The notes: generated by a model not told the origin, from the sequence alone. A stretch of 64,000 nt of DNA from Bacteroidales bacterium (GCA_016934055.1 JAFGTR010000027.1:1-64000), one strand, 5' to 3'; shown: positions 8,392 through 15,915, numbered from the stretch's first letter. Made by a program: numbers and translations.

Positions 8392-9522
8392 ATGGATCAT
8401 AAAATTCTGGCCATCAATCCGGGCTCAACATCAACCAAAGTTGCGATATACCACAATACGAAACCTGTTTTTTTAAAGAGCATTCATCACGAAGCCAATG
8501 AATTAGCTCAATTTAAACATATTGTCGATCAGTATAAATTCAGAAAAGAGATTATCCTGAAAGAGCTCAGAGATTCTCATATCAATATCGAACTCATTGA
8601 AGTAATCGTCGGGCGTGGAGGCGTGATAAGGCCTATTGAATCAGGCGTTTATCTTATTAACGACCAGATGAAGGATGACCTGCTCAGCGGAAAACTCAGT
8701 GAACATGCCAGTAACCTTGGAGCCCTTATCGCTGATGATCTGGCAAAAGAAATCCCTGATTGCAAAGCATATATAGCTGATCCAGTTGTTGTCGATGAAT
8801 TGCAGGATGTTGCACGTATTGCAGGTCACCCCAAGTTCAGACGGCTTTCCATATTTCATGCCCTGAATCAGAAAGCTACAGCACGTGCCTATGCCCGGCT
8901 GGCTAACCGGAGATATGAAGACCTCAACCTGGTTATCGCTCATATGGGAGGCGGGATATCAGTTGGCGTGCATCGAAAAGGCCGGGTAATTGATGTTAAC
9001 CAGGCATTGAATGGCGAAGGTCCATTCTCTCCTGAACGTTCAGGAACTTTGCCGGCTTATGCACTTGCCAAGCTTTGTATGAGCGGAAAGTACACCCTTG
9101 ATGAAATCAAAAAAATGATCACCGGTGAAGGTGGATTTATGGCCTATCTGAAAACCAACAGCGCTTATGAGGTTGAGCTTATGGCACAGGAGGGTGATGA
9201 AAAAGCGAGGCTTCTGCAGGATGCAATGTCATATCAGATCGGAAAAGAAATAGCGGCTATGTGTGCCGTATTGCATGGCGAAGTTGATGCCATTATCCTC
9301 ACCGGGGGAATTTCCCATAATCCCATGGTCGTTGAGTACATTAAAAAAATGGTATCCTTTATTGCTCCTGTCGTTATATATCCGGGCGAGGATGAAATGC
9401 ATGCATTGGCCATGAATGGACTTATGGTATTAAAAGGCGAAATCACTCCCCGGGAATATGATGAATCAACAATGGTTAATGTGAAACTGCCATGCTGGGA
9501 AGAAGATTCTGAAGAGAAGTAA
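8392..9522 (+). CDS. buk: Butyrate kinase
   Basis: Makes butyrate and ATP from butyryl phosphate and ADP. The 376-residue protein has the butyrate kinase phosphate-binding opening 'ILAINPGSTSTKVA', 'VGRGGVIRPIESGVY', 'HMGGGISVGVH' and 'ILTGGISHN'. It is the last gene of the pta-hbd-ackA-ptb-buk operon. The combination means two parallel substrate-level phosphorylation routes under one transcript. Genes for thiolase, crotonase and butyryl-CoA dehydrogenase are not in the window. Confidence 0.95.
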   Translation: MDHKILAINPGSTSTKVAIYHNTKPVFLKSIHHEANELAQFKHIVDQYKFRKEIILKELRDSHINIELIEVIVGRGGVIRPIESGVYLINDQMKDDLLSGKLSEHASNLGALIADDLAKEIPDCKAYIADPVVVDELQDVARIAGHPKFRRLSIFHALNQKATARAYARLANRRYEDLNLVIAHMGGGISVGVHRKGRVIDVNQALNGEGPFSPERSGTLPAYALAKLCMSGKYTLDEIKKMITGEGGFMAYLKTNSAYEVELMAQEGDEKARLLQDAMSYQIGKEIAAMCAVLHGEVDAIILTGGISHNPMVVEYIKKMVSFIAPVVIYPGEDEMHALAMNGLMVLKGEITPREYDESTMVNVKLPCWEEDSEEK

Positions 9523-9561
9523 GGTAAATGGCGAACGGTAAATGGTTCTTCAATCCAACAG

Positions 9562-9595
9562 ATCTTCGATCTTTGATCTTTAGTCTTTTTTCTAT
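9562..9595. repeat. Short degenerate GATCTTT-type heptamer tract
   Basis: Units such as GATCTTC, GATCTTT, GATCTTT and AGTCTTT follow one another between buk and the SDR gene. A longer tract of similar heptamers lies at 58861-58912. Both are intergenic. Such heptamer tracts are often variable in copy number, but nothing here shows variation. Confidence 0.5.
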
Positions 9596-10314
9596 GGATT
9601 CGACAAAGCCACCGGAATGATTTTTCCATTCATGAATTTATGACCGTTGAGAGCAAAATCACAAATGAAACCTGCTATTTCCTTTGGTTTAACAGGAGCC
9701 TTATAGCCCGGGAAAGCCTTCATAAACATTTCTGTTTGGACAGCACCAAGTGCCAGACAATTGCAGAAAACTCTTCTGTCTTTTAATTCCATGCTTAAAC
9801 ATTCAGTGATATTTGCCAGAGCAGCCTTACTTGCACTGTAATATGATAATCCCGGATATTTGGAGCTTCCCTGGAAACCACCCATACTGCCAATATTAAC
9901 AATGTGAGTACTTCCTACCCTGCCCATATAAGGCAACATTTCCTTAATCAGCATGGCCGGTCCCAGAAAATTAACCCGCAACATCTGCACAGCCTCCTCT
10001 ATCTTAACCTGATCAAAAGGCTTATTGATCAGGCAACCGGCATTGTTTATCAATACACTAATATTCCGCGGCTTACCCGGAAGACTTTTCATGAAACCGG
10101 CCGGTTCTTTCAGAAATGATTCGAAATCAAATAATACCGGAAAAAGCTTTGATGTTTTGTTAAGACCTGCACATTCACTGGCCAATCGTCCAAGGCCATT
10201 TTTATTTCTCGAAAGGGCATATAGGGTAAAATGACCAAGCCGGGCAAAACATTTTGCAATCTCAAACCCAATACCACGACTTGCTCCTGTTATTATAACC
10301 GTTGTTTTTGGCAT
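9592..10314 (-). CDS. Short-chain dehydrogenase/reductase (classical SDR)
   Basis: A 240-residue Rossmann-fold oxidoreductase. It has the classical SDR marks: 'TGASRGIG' at 10-17 for NAD(P), 'NNAG' in the middle, and the catalytic Ser/Tyr/Lys in 'GSMGG' and 'YYSASK'. An R close after the glycine motif suggests possible NADP preference, but this is weak. The substrate cannot be read from sequence. The gene converges on buk; the 69 bases between them hold a degenerate repeat of GATCTTT-like units. Confidence 0.88.
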   Translation of the reverse strand: MPKTTVIITGASRGIGFEIAKCFARLGHFTLYALSRNKNGLGRLASECAGLNKTSKLFPVLFDFESFLKEPAGFMKSLPGKPRNISVLINNAGCLINKPFDQVKIEEAVQMLRVNFLGPAMLIKEMLPYMGRVGSTHIVNIGSMGGFQGSSKYPGLSYYSASKAALANITECLSMELKDRRVFCNCLALGAVQTEMFMKAFPGYKAPVKPKEIAGFICDFALNGHKFMNGKIIPVALSNP

Positions 10315-10396
10315 AATCTTTATTGTTTCACTATTTTTACATGTTAAGCAAATTCAGTCATGTTAACCATACAATAAAAATAGAAATTCTTTTCCT

Positions 10397-10975
10397 ATGC
10401 ATTTCAAAAAACTGCCAATTACATTATTTCTAACACTGATTTCTTCATTTGTCATCGCCCAGGAGGAACAGGATGTAAAAAACATGCCATTCGGACAACG
10501 GCTTATTTACGGCGGAGACTTTGGCCTGAGTTTCGGAACAAATACATACATTAATATTTCGCCCTATGTGGGCTATAGAATAACAAACCGGTTATCAGCA
10601 GGATTGGGCCCTATCTATATTTATGAAAAGTACAAATATTATGATTTAAGGACTTCAACATACGGAGGTAAAGCTTTAATGTCTTTTACAGTCATTAAAG
10701 ACATTGGTCAATACCTGAATATCGGAATCGGAAACATTATTTTTCATACAGAGAATGAGGTCATCAGTATTGAAAAGTTGTATTATAACGTTGCAACCAT
10801 GAAATATTACAATACTGAAGAGCGGATATGGATTGACAACTGGCTTATCGGCGGAGGGCTGAATCAACCGTTTGGTATGCGGGGGGGGATTAACATCTTT
10901 ATTTTGTGGGACGTAACCCAAAATGATTATTCACCCCATTCCAATCCGATTGTAAGACTGGGATTTTATTTTTAG
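10397..10975 (+). CDS. Secreted outer-membrane beta-barrel-like protein of unknown function
   Basis: A 192-residue protein with a clear signal peptide (cleavage near 'VIAQEEQ'). The mature part is rich in alternating aromatic and polar residues ('YVGYRITNRLSAGLGPIYIYEKYKYY'-like stretches) and ends with an aromatic residue after 'IVRLGFYF', typical of small outer-membrane barrels. No family can be named. It stands alone on its strand between divergent and convergent neighbours. Confidence 0.75.
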   Translation: MHFKKLPITLFLTLISSFVIAQEEQDVKNMPFGQRLIYGGDFGLSFGTNTYINISPYVGYRITNRLSAGLGPIYIYEKYKYYDLRTSTYGGKALMSFTVIKDIGQYLNIGIGNIIFHTENEVISIEKLYYNVATMKYYNTEERIWIDNWLIGGGLNQPFGMRGGINIFILWDVTQNDYSPHSNPIVRLGFYF

Positions 10976-10983
10976 TATTAAAT

Positions 10984-11026
10984 ATTTATCTGATTTGGAG
11001 AAACGAAGTCCGACAAACAGATAAAT
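10984..11026. repeat. Inverted repeat between convergent genes
   Basis: ATTTATCTG at 10984-10992 is complementary to CAGATAAAT at 11018-11026. It sits between two convergent genes, so it may act as a bidirectional terminator, but neither side has a clear T-run. Confidence 0.35.
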
Positions 11027-11047
11027 CAAGAATCATCTGATGTTTTA

Positions 11048-12139
11048 TTATCTCCAGGATACTCCCAATCCGGCCGTGAATACGTTATAGTTTGCCCTTG
11101 TATAATCAAAATGAATGGTTATAACCGACATTTTTAACCGGAAACCTATATTCAGTCTGGGTTTTGTAACACTTCCATCTTCGTTTTTAATTTCCATGTC
11201 AACAGGATCAAGAAAAGCACTTTCATCAGTAACCACCATGTCGCCGGCAAGTGCAGAGGCTGTAAAATCAGCAACCGGATAATAACCCGATAATTTCAGA
11301 TTTGTCTTTGTCTTTAGAAACCCAACACCACCGTAAAAAGTTATGACCGGCAGCTTTGCTGCAATCAGGAGATTTGCGGTATGTGTTTGAGCCAGGCAGT
11401 ACATATCCTGATCTTCCCACGATATGCTTGTTGTATTATCAAGGGCGCCAATATTATTCGGCTCAACTGACAGGCCTACATTGGTATGAAGTCTTGTATA
11501 TCCATACATTAGAGATAACTGTAAAACAGGCAACTTTTTTACTCCGGGAATCCATTGTTTAATATCATGCCTGCCACCAATTCCCCACATCCCGATTTCA
11601 GCGTCTGATAACTTAATGGTTGGTAAATAACGGCCCAAAAGGTCTGTCCCCTTGAAAAGGCCCACGCCGGCCTGCAACATGGGAGAAGGCACATAACGCC
11701 AGTCTAATCCCTGGGGCATATCAAAAGCCTTTAATTCAAAACCTTCTATATTATAGTTCAATTGAGGGCCTTCCTCATCAATCCCGGCAACAGTTGGTGC
11801 CAGATTATCACCGGGATTGCTCAGATGAAGGCTTTGCAAATCTAAATTATTCATGTCAAATGTTGTTGACTGCTCAGGCACCAGTGCAGCATTCAAGGTA
11901 ATAATAATTTCAAATCCCCCCGGTTTATGTGTTTCGGCTGTATTATACCAACCGCCGGTCATAGCTGCACTAAAACCATTTACATAAGGAGCGAGGTAAG
12001 ATTCAAACAAAATTTCAGCATCATTAACACCACCGGCTACCATCTGGCCTAAATCCTTTACCTGGGCATTGATTATGCCGGCAAATATGAAAAGTAAGGC
12101 TGGAATGAAGGATATTCGATTCAGATTTGGAGTTTTCAT
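11048..12139 (-). CDS. Secreted outer-membrane protein, probably DUF6588 family
   Basis: A 363-residue exported protein with signal peptide ending near 'GIINAQ'. It contains 'APYVNGFSAAMTGGWYNTAETH' near residues 48-70, a pattern I associate with the Bacteroidota DUF6588 family, and 'GMWGIGGRHDIKQWIPG' near the middle. The second half alternates polar and apolar residues and ends in 'AGLGVSWR', consistent with a beta-barrel. Function is unknown. The family name is from memory and unverified. Confidence 0.7.
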   Translation of the reverse strand: MKTPNLNRISFIPALLFIFAGIINAQVKDLGQMVAGGVNDAEILFESYLAPYVNGFSAAMTGGWYNTAETHKPGGFEIIITLNAALVPEQSTTFDMNNLDLQSLHLSNPGDNLAPTVAGIDEEGPQLNYNIEGFELKAFDMPQGLDWRYVPSPMLQAGVGLFKGTDLLGRYLPTIKLSDAEIGMWGIGGRHDIKQWIPGVKKLPVLQLSLMYGYTRLHTNVGLSVEPNNIGALDNTTSISWEDQDMYCLAQTHTANLLIAAKLPVITFYGGVGFLKTKTNLKLSGYYPVADFTASALAGDMVVTDESAFLDPVDMEIKNEDGSVTKPRLNIGFRLKMSVITIHFDYTRANYNVFTAGLGVSWR

Positions 12140-12351
12140 ATTATAAGCAGTTTATATTTAACATTTTATCTGAAAAACATTGACTATTTCAAGTTTTCAA
12201 CCGTCAATAAAATTTATATTCAATATTTACGAACAAGTGAATGATTTGTTCCATTATCGCGGAGTTTTATTTTAACTCTGAAAGAAAAAGGGAAGTTACG
12301 TTTTATAAAAAAAATAGGGAAGAAAAAATTTTTAAGAATAAAATTAGATCG

Positions 12352-12359
12352 TATATTTG
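12352..12359 (+). promoter_or_regulatory. Bacteroidetes-type -7 element upstream of tRNA-Lys
   Basis: TATATTTG matches the TAnnTTTG consensus exactly. The -33 region (about 12329-12333) is a T-run without the G. The predicted transcript starts near 12365 and has a leader of about 60 bases before the tRNA. The remaining bases between 12140 and here hold no gene that I can see. Confidence 0.6.
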
Positions 12360-12425
12360 CAACTCTTTTAAAAAAACGTTATATGCATATCGATGAAAGC
12401 ATAAAACGCTACTAATTAATATTTT

Positions 12426-12498
12426 GATCCAGTAGCTCAGCAGGTAGAGCACATCCCTTTTAAGGATGGGGTCCTGGGTTCGAGCCCCAGCTGGATCA
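12426..12498 (+). tRNA. tRNA-Lys (anticodon TTT)
   Basis: A 73-base cloverleaf can be drawn by hand. The acceptor stem GATCCAG/CTGGATC is perfect, the D arm is GCTC/GAGC, the anticodon stem CATCC/GGATG encloses the loop CTTTTAA with anticodon TTT, and the T arm is CTGGG/CCCAG with TTCGAGC. The discriminator is A. The CCA end is not encoded. Confidence 0.97.
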
Positions 12499-12507
12499 CA
12501 AATGAAG

Positions 12508-12537
12508 AAGGCCGCATAAAGCGGCCTTTAATGTTTT
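12508..12537. terminator. Terminator hairpin between tRNA-Lys and the GMP-synthase-like gene
   Basis: AAGGCCGC at 12508-12515 pairs with GCGGCCTT at 12521-12528 around the loop ATAAA, followed by TAATGTTTTT on the plus strand. It can end the tRNA transcript and, less well, the minus-strand gene that stops at 12574. Confidence 0.75.
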
Positions 12538-12573
12538 TATATCAGGAACAAAACCCTGACAGGCTTTGTTTAA

Positions 12574-13536
12574 TCAAACAGCCTCAATAGTTGAAGGCGG
12601 TTTTGGTGTTATATTATAGGTTACACTCACAATACCAGGCACCTGCTGAACAATTTCCTGAGCCAGTCGTTCAAGGATTTCAAAAGATAGTCGTGTAGGT
12701 GTTGCTTTACGGGCATCGGTACTATCCCAGCAACGTATTTCAATTTGTTGCCCGAAATCGCGCTTACCGTCACGCATACCTGTTACTCTGTCTTCATGCA
12801 GTATAGCCAGGTATTGAAAAGCAGAAGTATCCTTAAGGTTACGTTCAACCACTGTGGTTGCTCTTCTGACAGTATCGATGCGCTCAGGTGTGGCCTCACC
12901 GATCACCCGGGCCGAAAGTGCCGGACCGGGAAAGGGAATACGATCAAACAATGCAGCCGGCAAGCCAAGAGCTTTGCCGACTTTTCTTACGGCATCCTTG
13001 CGCAACTGGATAAGCGGTTCAATGATCTTATATCCGAAGGCAGCCTGAGGATCAATACCCAGTTGTTCAAAAACATTGTGCTGCCTTTTGATACCGGCAA
13101 CGGTTTCATCGATATCAGTCAAGATGGTGCCCTGCAGAAGATATTTGGCTCCACTCTCCCTGACTATTTTGCCGAAGACATTTTTATAAAATGTTTGTGT
13201 AATGGCTTCACGTTTTTCTTCAGGATTGGTAACACCGTGCAGTGCGGCAAAAAATTCCTTTCCGGCATCTACGACTTCAACCACAACACCAAGCTCACTG
13301 AAAAAATCAACAACCTGCTGTGCCTCACCTTCGCGCATCAGGCCATTTTCAACAAATATGGTTCTGAGGCGTTTACCCAGAGCCCTGTGTCCCAGCAAGG
13401 TAACTACAGAAGAATCAACACCTCCTGAAAGAGCGTTAATCGCCATTCCATCTCCCACGATTTTATTGATGTCTTCAACCTTCTCCTGAATAAAGAGATC
13501 GGAATTAAGATCCTGTAAAGTAATTTCTTTGATCAT
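12574..13536 (-). CDS. GMP synthase ATP-pyrophosphatase subunit (stand-alone, no glutaminase domain)
   Basis: The 320-residue protein corresponds to the ATP-PPase and dimerisation parts of GuaA, which amidates XMP to GMP. The PP-loop 'SGGVDSS' lies at about 38-44; 'RIPFPGPALSARVIGE' and the C-terminal 'NITPKPPSTIEA' match GuaA's XMP-binding tail. Bacterial GuaA normally carries an N-terminal class I glutamine amidotransferase domain of about 200 residues, absent here; the start at residue 1 is only 18 residues before the PP-loop strand, so it is not a frameshift. It looks like the split archaeal arrangement, using a partner amidotransferase or free ammonia. A different XMP-like or nucleobase substrate is possible. 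Confidence 0.8.
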   Translation of the reverse strand: MIKEITLQDLNSDLFIQEKVEDINKIVGDGMAINALSGGVDSSVVTLLGHRALGKRLRTIFVENGLMREGEAQQVVDFFSELGVVVEVVDAGKEFFAALHGVTNPEEKREAITQTFYKNVFGKIVRESGAKYLLQGTILTDIDETVAGIKRQHNVFEQLGIDPQAAFGYKIIEPLIQLRKDAVRKVGKALGLPAALFDRIPFPGPALSARVIGEATPERIDTVRRATTVVERNLKDTSAFQYLAILHEDRVTGMRDGKRDFGQQIEIRCWDSTDARKATPTRLSFEILERLAQEIVQQVPGIVSVTYNITPKPPSTIEAV

Positions 13537-13640
13537 GTGACAATTTCTTTTAAATAATTTATGTTTTCGAATGTATAATTCTATTTAAAGGTTATTTAAA
13601 ATATTCAAAAAAACAATCAAAAGTTATTAAACATTAATAG

Positions 13641-13654
13641 ATGATGTAAATCAT
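13641..13654. promoter_or_regulatory. FNR-like operator, distal copy
   Basis: ATGATGTAAATCAT is an inverted repeat of ATGAT with a four-base spacer. Its centre lies 23 bases, about two helical turns, from the next operator, so two bound dimers would face the same side. It sits between the divergent GMP-synthase-like gene and the small ORF at 13742. Confidence 0.6.
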
Positions 13655-13660
13655 TTTATA

Positions 13661-13680
13661 TAGATGATTTAAATCATCTA
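13661..13680. promoter_or_regulatory. FNR-like operator, proximal copy (perfect 20-base palindrome)
   Basis: The 20 bases are their own reverse complement; the core is ATGATTTAAATCAT (13664-13677). The centre is 40.5 bases before the first base of the -7 element at 13711, nearly the same geometry as the site upstream of pta. A Crp/Fnr protein is encoded 1.5 kb away. Confidence 0.65.
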
Positions 13681-13687
13681 CATTCAC

Positions 13688-13718
13688 TTGACATGGTTTT
13701 CTATTTATATTAGTTTTA
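13688..13718 (+). promoter_or_regulatory. Promoter of the small ORF at 13742
   Basis: TTG at 13688-13690, a 20-base spacer and TAGTTTTA at 13711-13718 fit the Bacteroidetes TTG/TAnnTTTG promoter with one mismatch. The expected transcript start, near 13724, falls downstream of the first in-frame ATG at 13688 and so argues for translation from 13742. Confidence 0.6.
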
Positions 13719-13741
13719 ATCATGAATTAAATTTGCCTCTC

Positions 13742-13960
13742 ATGGATACAATGTTACTCACCTTAAGGAAAACCTTGAAAAAAGACGTTTGTTTATCTGA
13801 AGATGAGTTGGAGAGTATGGGAGTATTCCCAACCAATCTTCAGTGTTTTACTTATTTCAATTACCTTCTTTTCCAGAAGGGCAATAAGCGGATCATTGTT
13901 AAGCCGCTACCTCATCGTTTATTTCAGGTGTTGCGTATTTATGATTTTATTCCCGCCTGA
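13742..13960 (+). CDS. Small protein of unknown function
   Basis: From the ATG at 13742 the product has 72 residues, basic and hydrophobic, without signal peptide or membrane segment ('LLTLRKTLKKDVCLSEDELES', then 'GNKRIIVKPLPHRLFQVLRIYDF'). The upstream in-frame ATG at 13688 lies inside the promoter and is rejected. Two FNR-like operators, a promoter and a terminator frame the ORF as a complete monocistronic unit, which is better evidence for a gene than the sequence itself. I recognise no family. Confidence 0.6.
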   Translation: MDTMLLTLRKTLKKDVCLSEDELESMGVFPTNLQCFTYFNYLLFQKGNKRIIVKPLPHRLFQVLRIYDFIPA

Positions 13961-13986
13961 GCACTTATGTGGCACATAAAAATGTT

Positions 13987-14019
13987 CAAAAAACCTTCGC
14001 AAGAGGGTTTTTTTATTTT
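13987..14019 (+). terminator. Rho-independent terminator after the small ORF
   Basis: A run of A plus CCTT pairs with AGGG plus a run of T around a short CGCAAG loop, followed by TTTATTTT. It lies about 30 bases after the stop codon. Confidence 0.8.
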
Positions 14020-14095
14020 CAGCCATCGATTATTATTATTTTAAATACTCACATCAGCCCTTCCGAAATCAAAAATTGTCATGCATAATTCTTTT

Positions 14096-14187
14096 ATCAA
14101 TGTCGTTAGGTTAAGACCGAATCATGTCCCTCTCTCGGAGAGGTTGCTGGAAGAGGACAAAAGAATCCTTAACTTAACGGCATTGAT
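14096..14187. repeat. Long imperfect inverted repeat with nested hairpins
   Basis: The arms 14096-14115 and 14168-14187 (20 bases each) are complementary with two differences, both of which give G-U pairs in plus-strand RNA. Inside, GTCC-CTCT/AGAG-GAC forms a second stem and CTCTCTCGGAGAG a third hairpin. This accounts for much of the 318-base gap between genes. It resembles a small palindromic repeat element; a structured RNA is the alternative. No gene is visible in the gap. Confidence 0.6.
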
Positions 14188-14227
14188 TCTTTAATCATAA
14201 AAAAATCTGTAAATGGCAACTTGAATT
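14182..14227 (+). repeat. Dispersed sequence shared with 31222-31276
   Basis: Both copies begin ATTGATTCTT, contain AATCATA followed by an A/T-rich stretch, and end with the identical 14-mer TGGCAACTTGAATT. They differ by a short duplication in the second copy. Each lies just upstream of a small-enzyme gene on the plus strand. This copy overlaps the right arm of the inverted repeat. Confidence 0.5.
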
Positions 14228-14278
14228 GAGGAGGTATCACCTGTTCACAAAATTATTACATTTGGATTTACATCAGCT

Positions 14279-14743
14279 ATGTCTATGCAAAACAGTAAAA
14301 TCAGAAAATATACGCGCATATATGCACAAATAGAAAAATTGTTAAGGCAATGTTCAGAACCACTTGCGCGCATGGCCACCATTAATGCTGTTTTATATCA
14401 TAAAATGACTTCATTTTCATGGGTTGGCTTTTACCTGTTAACCGATAATCAGTTAATTGTTGGCCCTTATCAGGGTCCACTGGCCTGCCAGGTACTTGAA
14501 AAAAACAAAGGCGTATGCTGGGCCGGCATTAATGAACAAAAAGTCATAATTGTGCCTGACGTTCATGCTTTCCCGGGCCATATTGCCTGTGATTCACGTT
14601 CACGCTCAGAAATTGTAATTCCGGTATGGAACAAGAATGGTGAAATTGCAGGTATAATGGATGTTGACAGCAGATCAAAAGATAACTTTGATACAATTGA
14701 CGGTGCAGAACTTGAAAGAATCTGTAAGTTGGTATATGCATAA
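14279..14743 (+). CDS. Free methionine-R-sulfoxide reductase (GAF-domain fRMsr)
   Basis: Reduces free L-methionine-R-sulfoxide, an oxidative-damage repair step in the cytoplasm. The 154-residue protein is a single GAF domain with the family block 'FSWVGFYL' (46-53), 'GPYQGPLAC' and 'VPDVHAFPGHIACDSRSRSEIV'. The three cysteines used by the E. coli enzyme (84, 94, 118) are matched by C70, C80 and C104 with identical spacing, so activity is likely. It is followed by a convergent receiver gene seven bases away. Confidence 0.93.
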   Translation: MSMQNSKIRKYTRIYAQIEKLLRQCSEPLARMATINAVLYHKMTSFSWVGFYLLTDNQLIVGPYQGPLACQVLEKNKGVCWAGINEQKVIIVPDVHAFPGHIACDSRSRSEIVIPVWNKNGEIAGIMDVDSRSKDNFDTIDGAELERICKLVYA

Positions 14744-14749
14744 ACAGAA

Positions 14750-15124
14750 CTACGGATCCGGACTAAATTCTTTGATTATACCAACAATTTTCTGGATAGA
14801 ATAAGGTTTGGTTAACAATTGATTAAATCCAACATCTTTATAATCTTCAAAGAAAAGTTTTGGATTATGGGCTGTAAGGGCAACAACCGGTGTTTTATTT
14901 ATCGGATCAGATAAAGAATCACGGATATAACGTGTTGCTTCAATGCCATTCATAACCGGCATTTCTATATCCATTAGCACTATATCAACCGGGGAATGGT
15001 TTTTCAGTGCTTCAATTGCTTTTTGTCCGTTTTCGGCTTCAATGATATCATGACCCAGAGATTTTATTATCTCTGAAATAAGCAAACGGTTTATATAAAT
15101 ATCATCTACGATAATGATTCTCAT
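14750..15124 (-). CDS. Stand-alone response regulator receiver protein
   Basis: A single receiver domain of 124 residues: acidic D7-D8, phospho-acceptor D52 in 'IVLMDIEMP', threonine in 'VALTAHN' and lysine in 'LLTKPYS'. There is no output domain. Its sequence is of the type found at the end of hybrid kinases. It lies upstream-facing beside the Crp/Fnr gene on the same strand (40-base gap), so the two may be cotranscribed. Confidence 0.92.
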   Translation of the reverse strand: MRIIIVDDIYINRLLISEIIKSLGHDIIEAENGQKAIEALKNHSPVDIVLMDIEMPVMNGIEATRYIRDSLSDPINKTPVVALTAHNPKLFFEDYKDVGFNQLLTKPYSIQKIVGIIKEFSPDP

Positions 15125-15164
15125 TGTGAACAGCTGTTATTAAGTATTGAAAAATGAATTATCA

Positions 15165-15848
15165 TCAGCCTAGTTCACTCAGCGTTTTGATGATTTTTAA
15201 ACTGTTGATCTTCACATTTGAACCATTCAGATCAATAATCTTGTCATTTTTAAATTCTGCCAAAGTACGTATAAAACTTTCCTTTGTGGTTCCTGCTAAT
15301 TCTGCGAGTTCACGACGCGTCAGCGGTAATTCAAATTCATCACTGCCATATATGATTTCAGAAAAATATAAAATAACATCTGCAATTCGTCCGGGCAGTT
15401 GCTTGTGAGACTGACTCATCAACCGGTCAAAAATAAACAATCCATCGTTACTCAACTGGTTAATAATATGAAAAGAGAAATCTCCGTTGGATTTTAGAAT
15501 TGTATTGAATACATTGAAATCAACAAAGCAGATTTCACTGGTTTGAATTGCCGAGGCTGAAAACTGATGCATATCCCCGCCATAAATTGACATCAGGCCT
15601 ATAAATTCATTTTTCCCGGCTATTTTCAAAATAATATACCGGTTATTACGACCTTCTTTGTATATCTTCACCAAACCAGATTTAACACACATGATATGAG
15701 ATGTTCGTGTGTTTTGCCTGAAGATCACTTCTTTTTTCTCATATGTTACTATATTGCTGTTGCTCCTGACAACTGAAAGTTCTTGTTCAGATAAAAGTTC
15801 TGTAAAAGGTATCGTACAATTCTCCACGGTTGTGTAATTTGTTCCCAT
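15165..15848 (-). CDS. Crp/Fnr-family transcriptional regulator
   Basis: A 227-residue regulator. Residues of about 25-140 form a cyclic-nucleotide-binding-like beta-roll ('EKKEVIFRQNTRTSHIMCVKSG'), and about 150-220 the winged helix ('LTRRELAELAGTTKESFIRTL'). The recognition helix keeps the Glu and Arg that, in CRP, contact the TGA half-site (E-x-x-x-R). There is no N-terminal cysteine cluster as in FNR, and the cAMP-contact pattern is not evident, so the signal is unknown; heme- or redox-type ligands are possible. A TGAT-N4-ATCA site at 15916, about 70 bases upstream, suggests autoregulation. Confidence 0.9.
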   Translation of the reverse strand: MGTNYTTVENCTIPFTELLSEQELSVVRSNSNIVTYEKKEVIFRQNTRTSHIMCVKSGLVKIYKEGRNNRYIILKIAGKNEFIGLMSIYGGDMHQFSASAIQTSEICFVDFNVFNTILKSNGDFSFHIINQLSNDGLFIFDRLMSQSHKQLPGRIADVILYFSEIIYGSDEFELPLTRRELAELAGTTKESFIRTLAEFKNDKIIDLNGSNVKINSLKIIKTLSELG

Positions 15849-15915
15849 AGATTTCAGGTTACATTACTAATATAAAAAAAAAAAGATGAAGGAATAAAAT
15901 TTCCAGATAAAAAAG

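Noticed and set aside
12231..12251. GAACAA ... TTGTTC inverted repeat upstream of tRNA-Lys
   Set aside because: Six-base arms with a nine-base spacer are common in such AT-rich DNA, and nothing else supports an operator.
13688..13741. Upstream ATG extending the small ORF by 18 residues
   Set aside because: It lies on the -33/-7 promoter elements, so it would not be in the transcript.
14228..14243. GAGGAGGTATCACC, resembling a Shine-Dalgarno site or the complement of the 16S rRNA 3' end
   Set aside because: It is about 36 bases before the next start codon, too far for a ribosome-binding site, and no rRNA sequence surrounds it.
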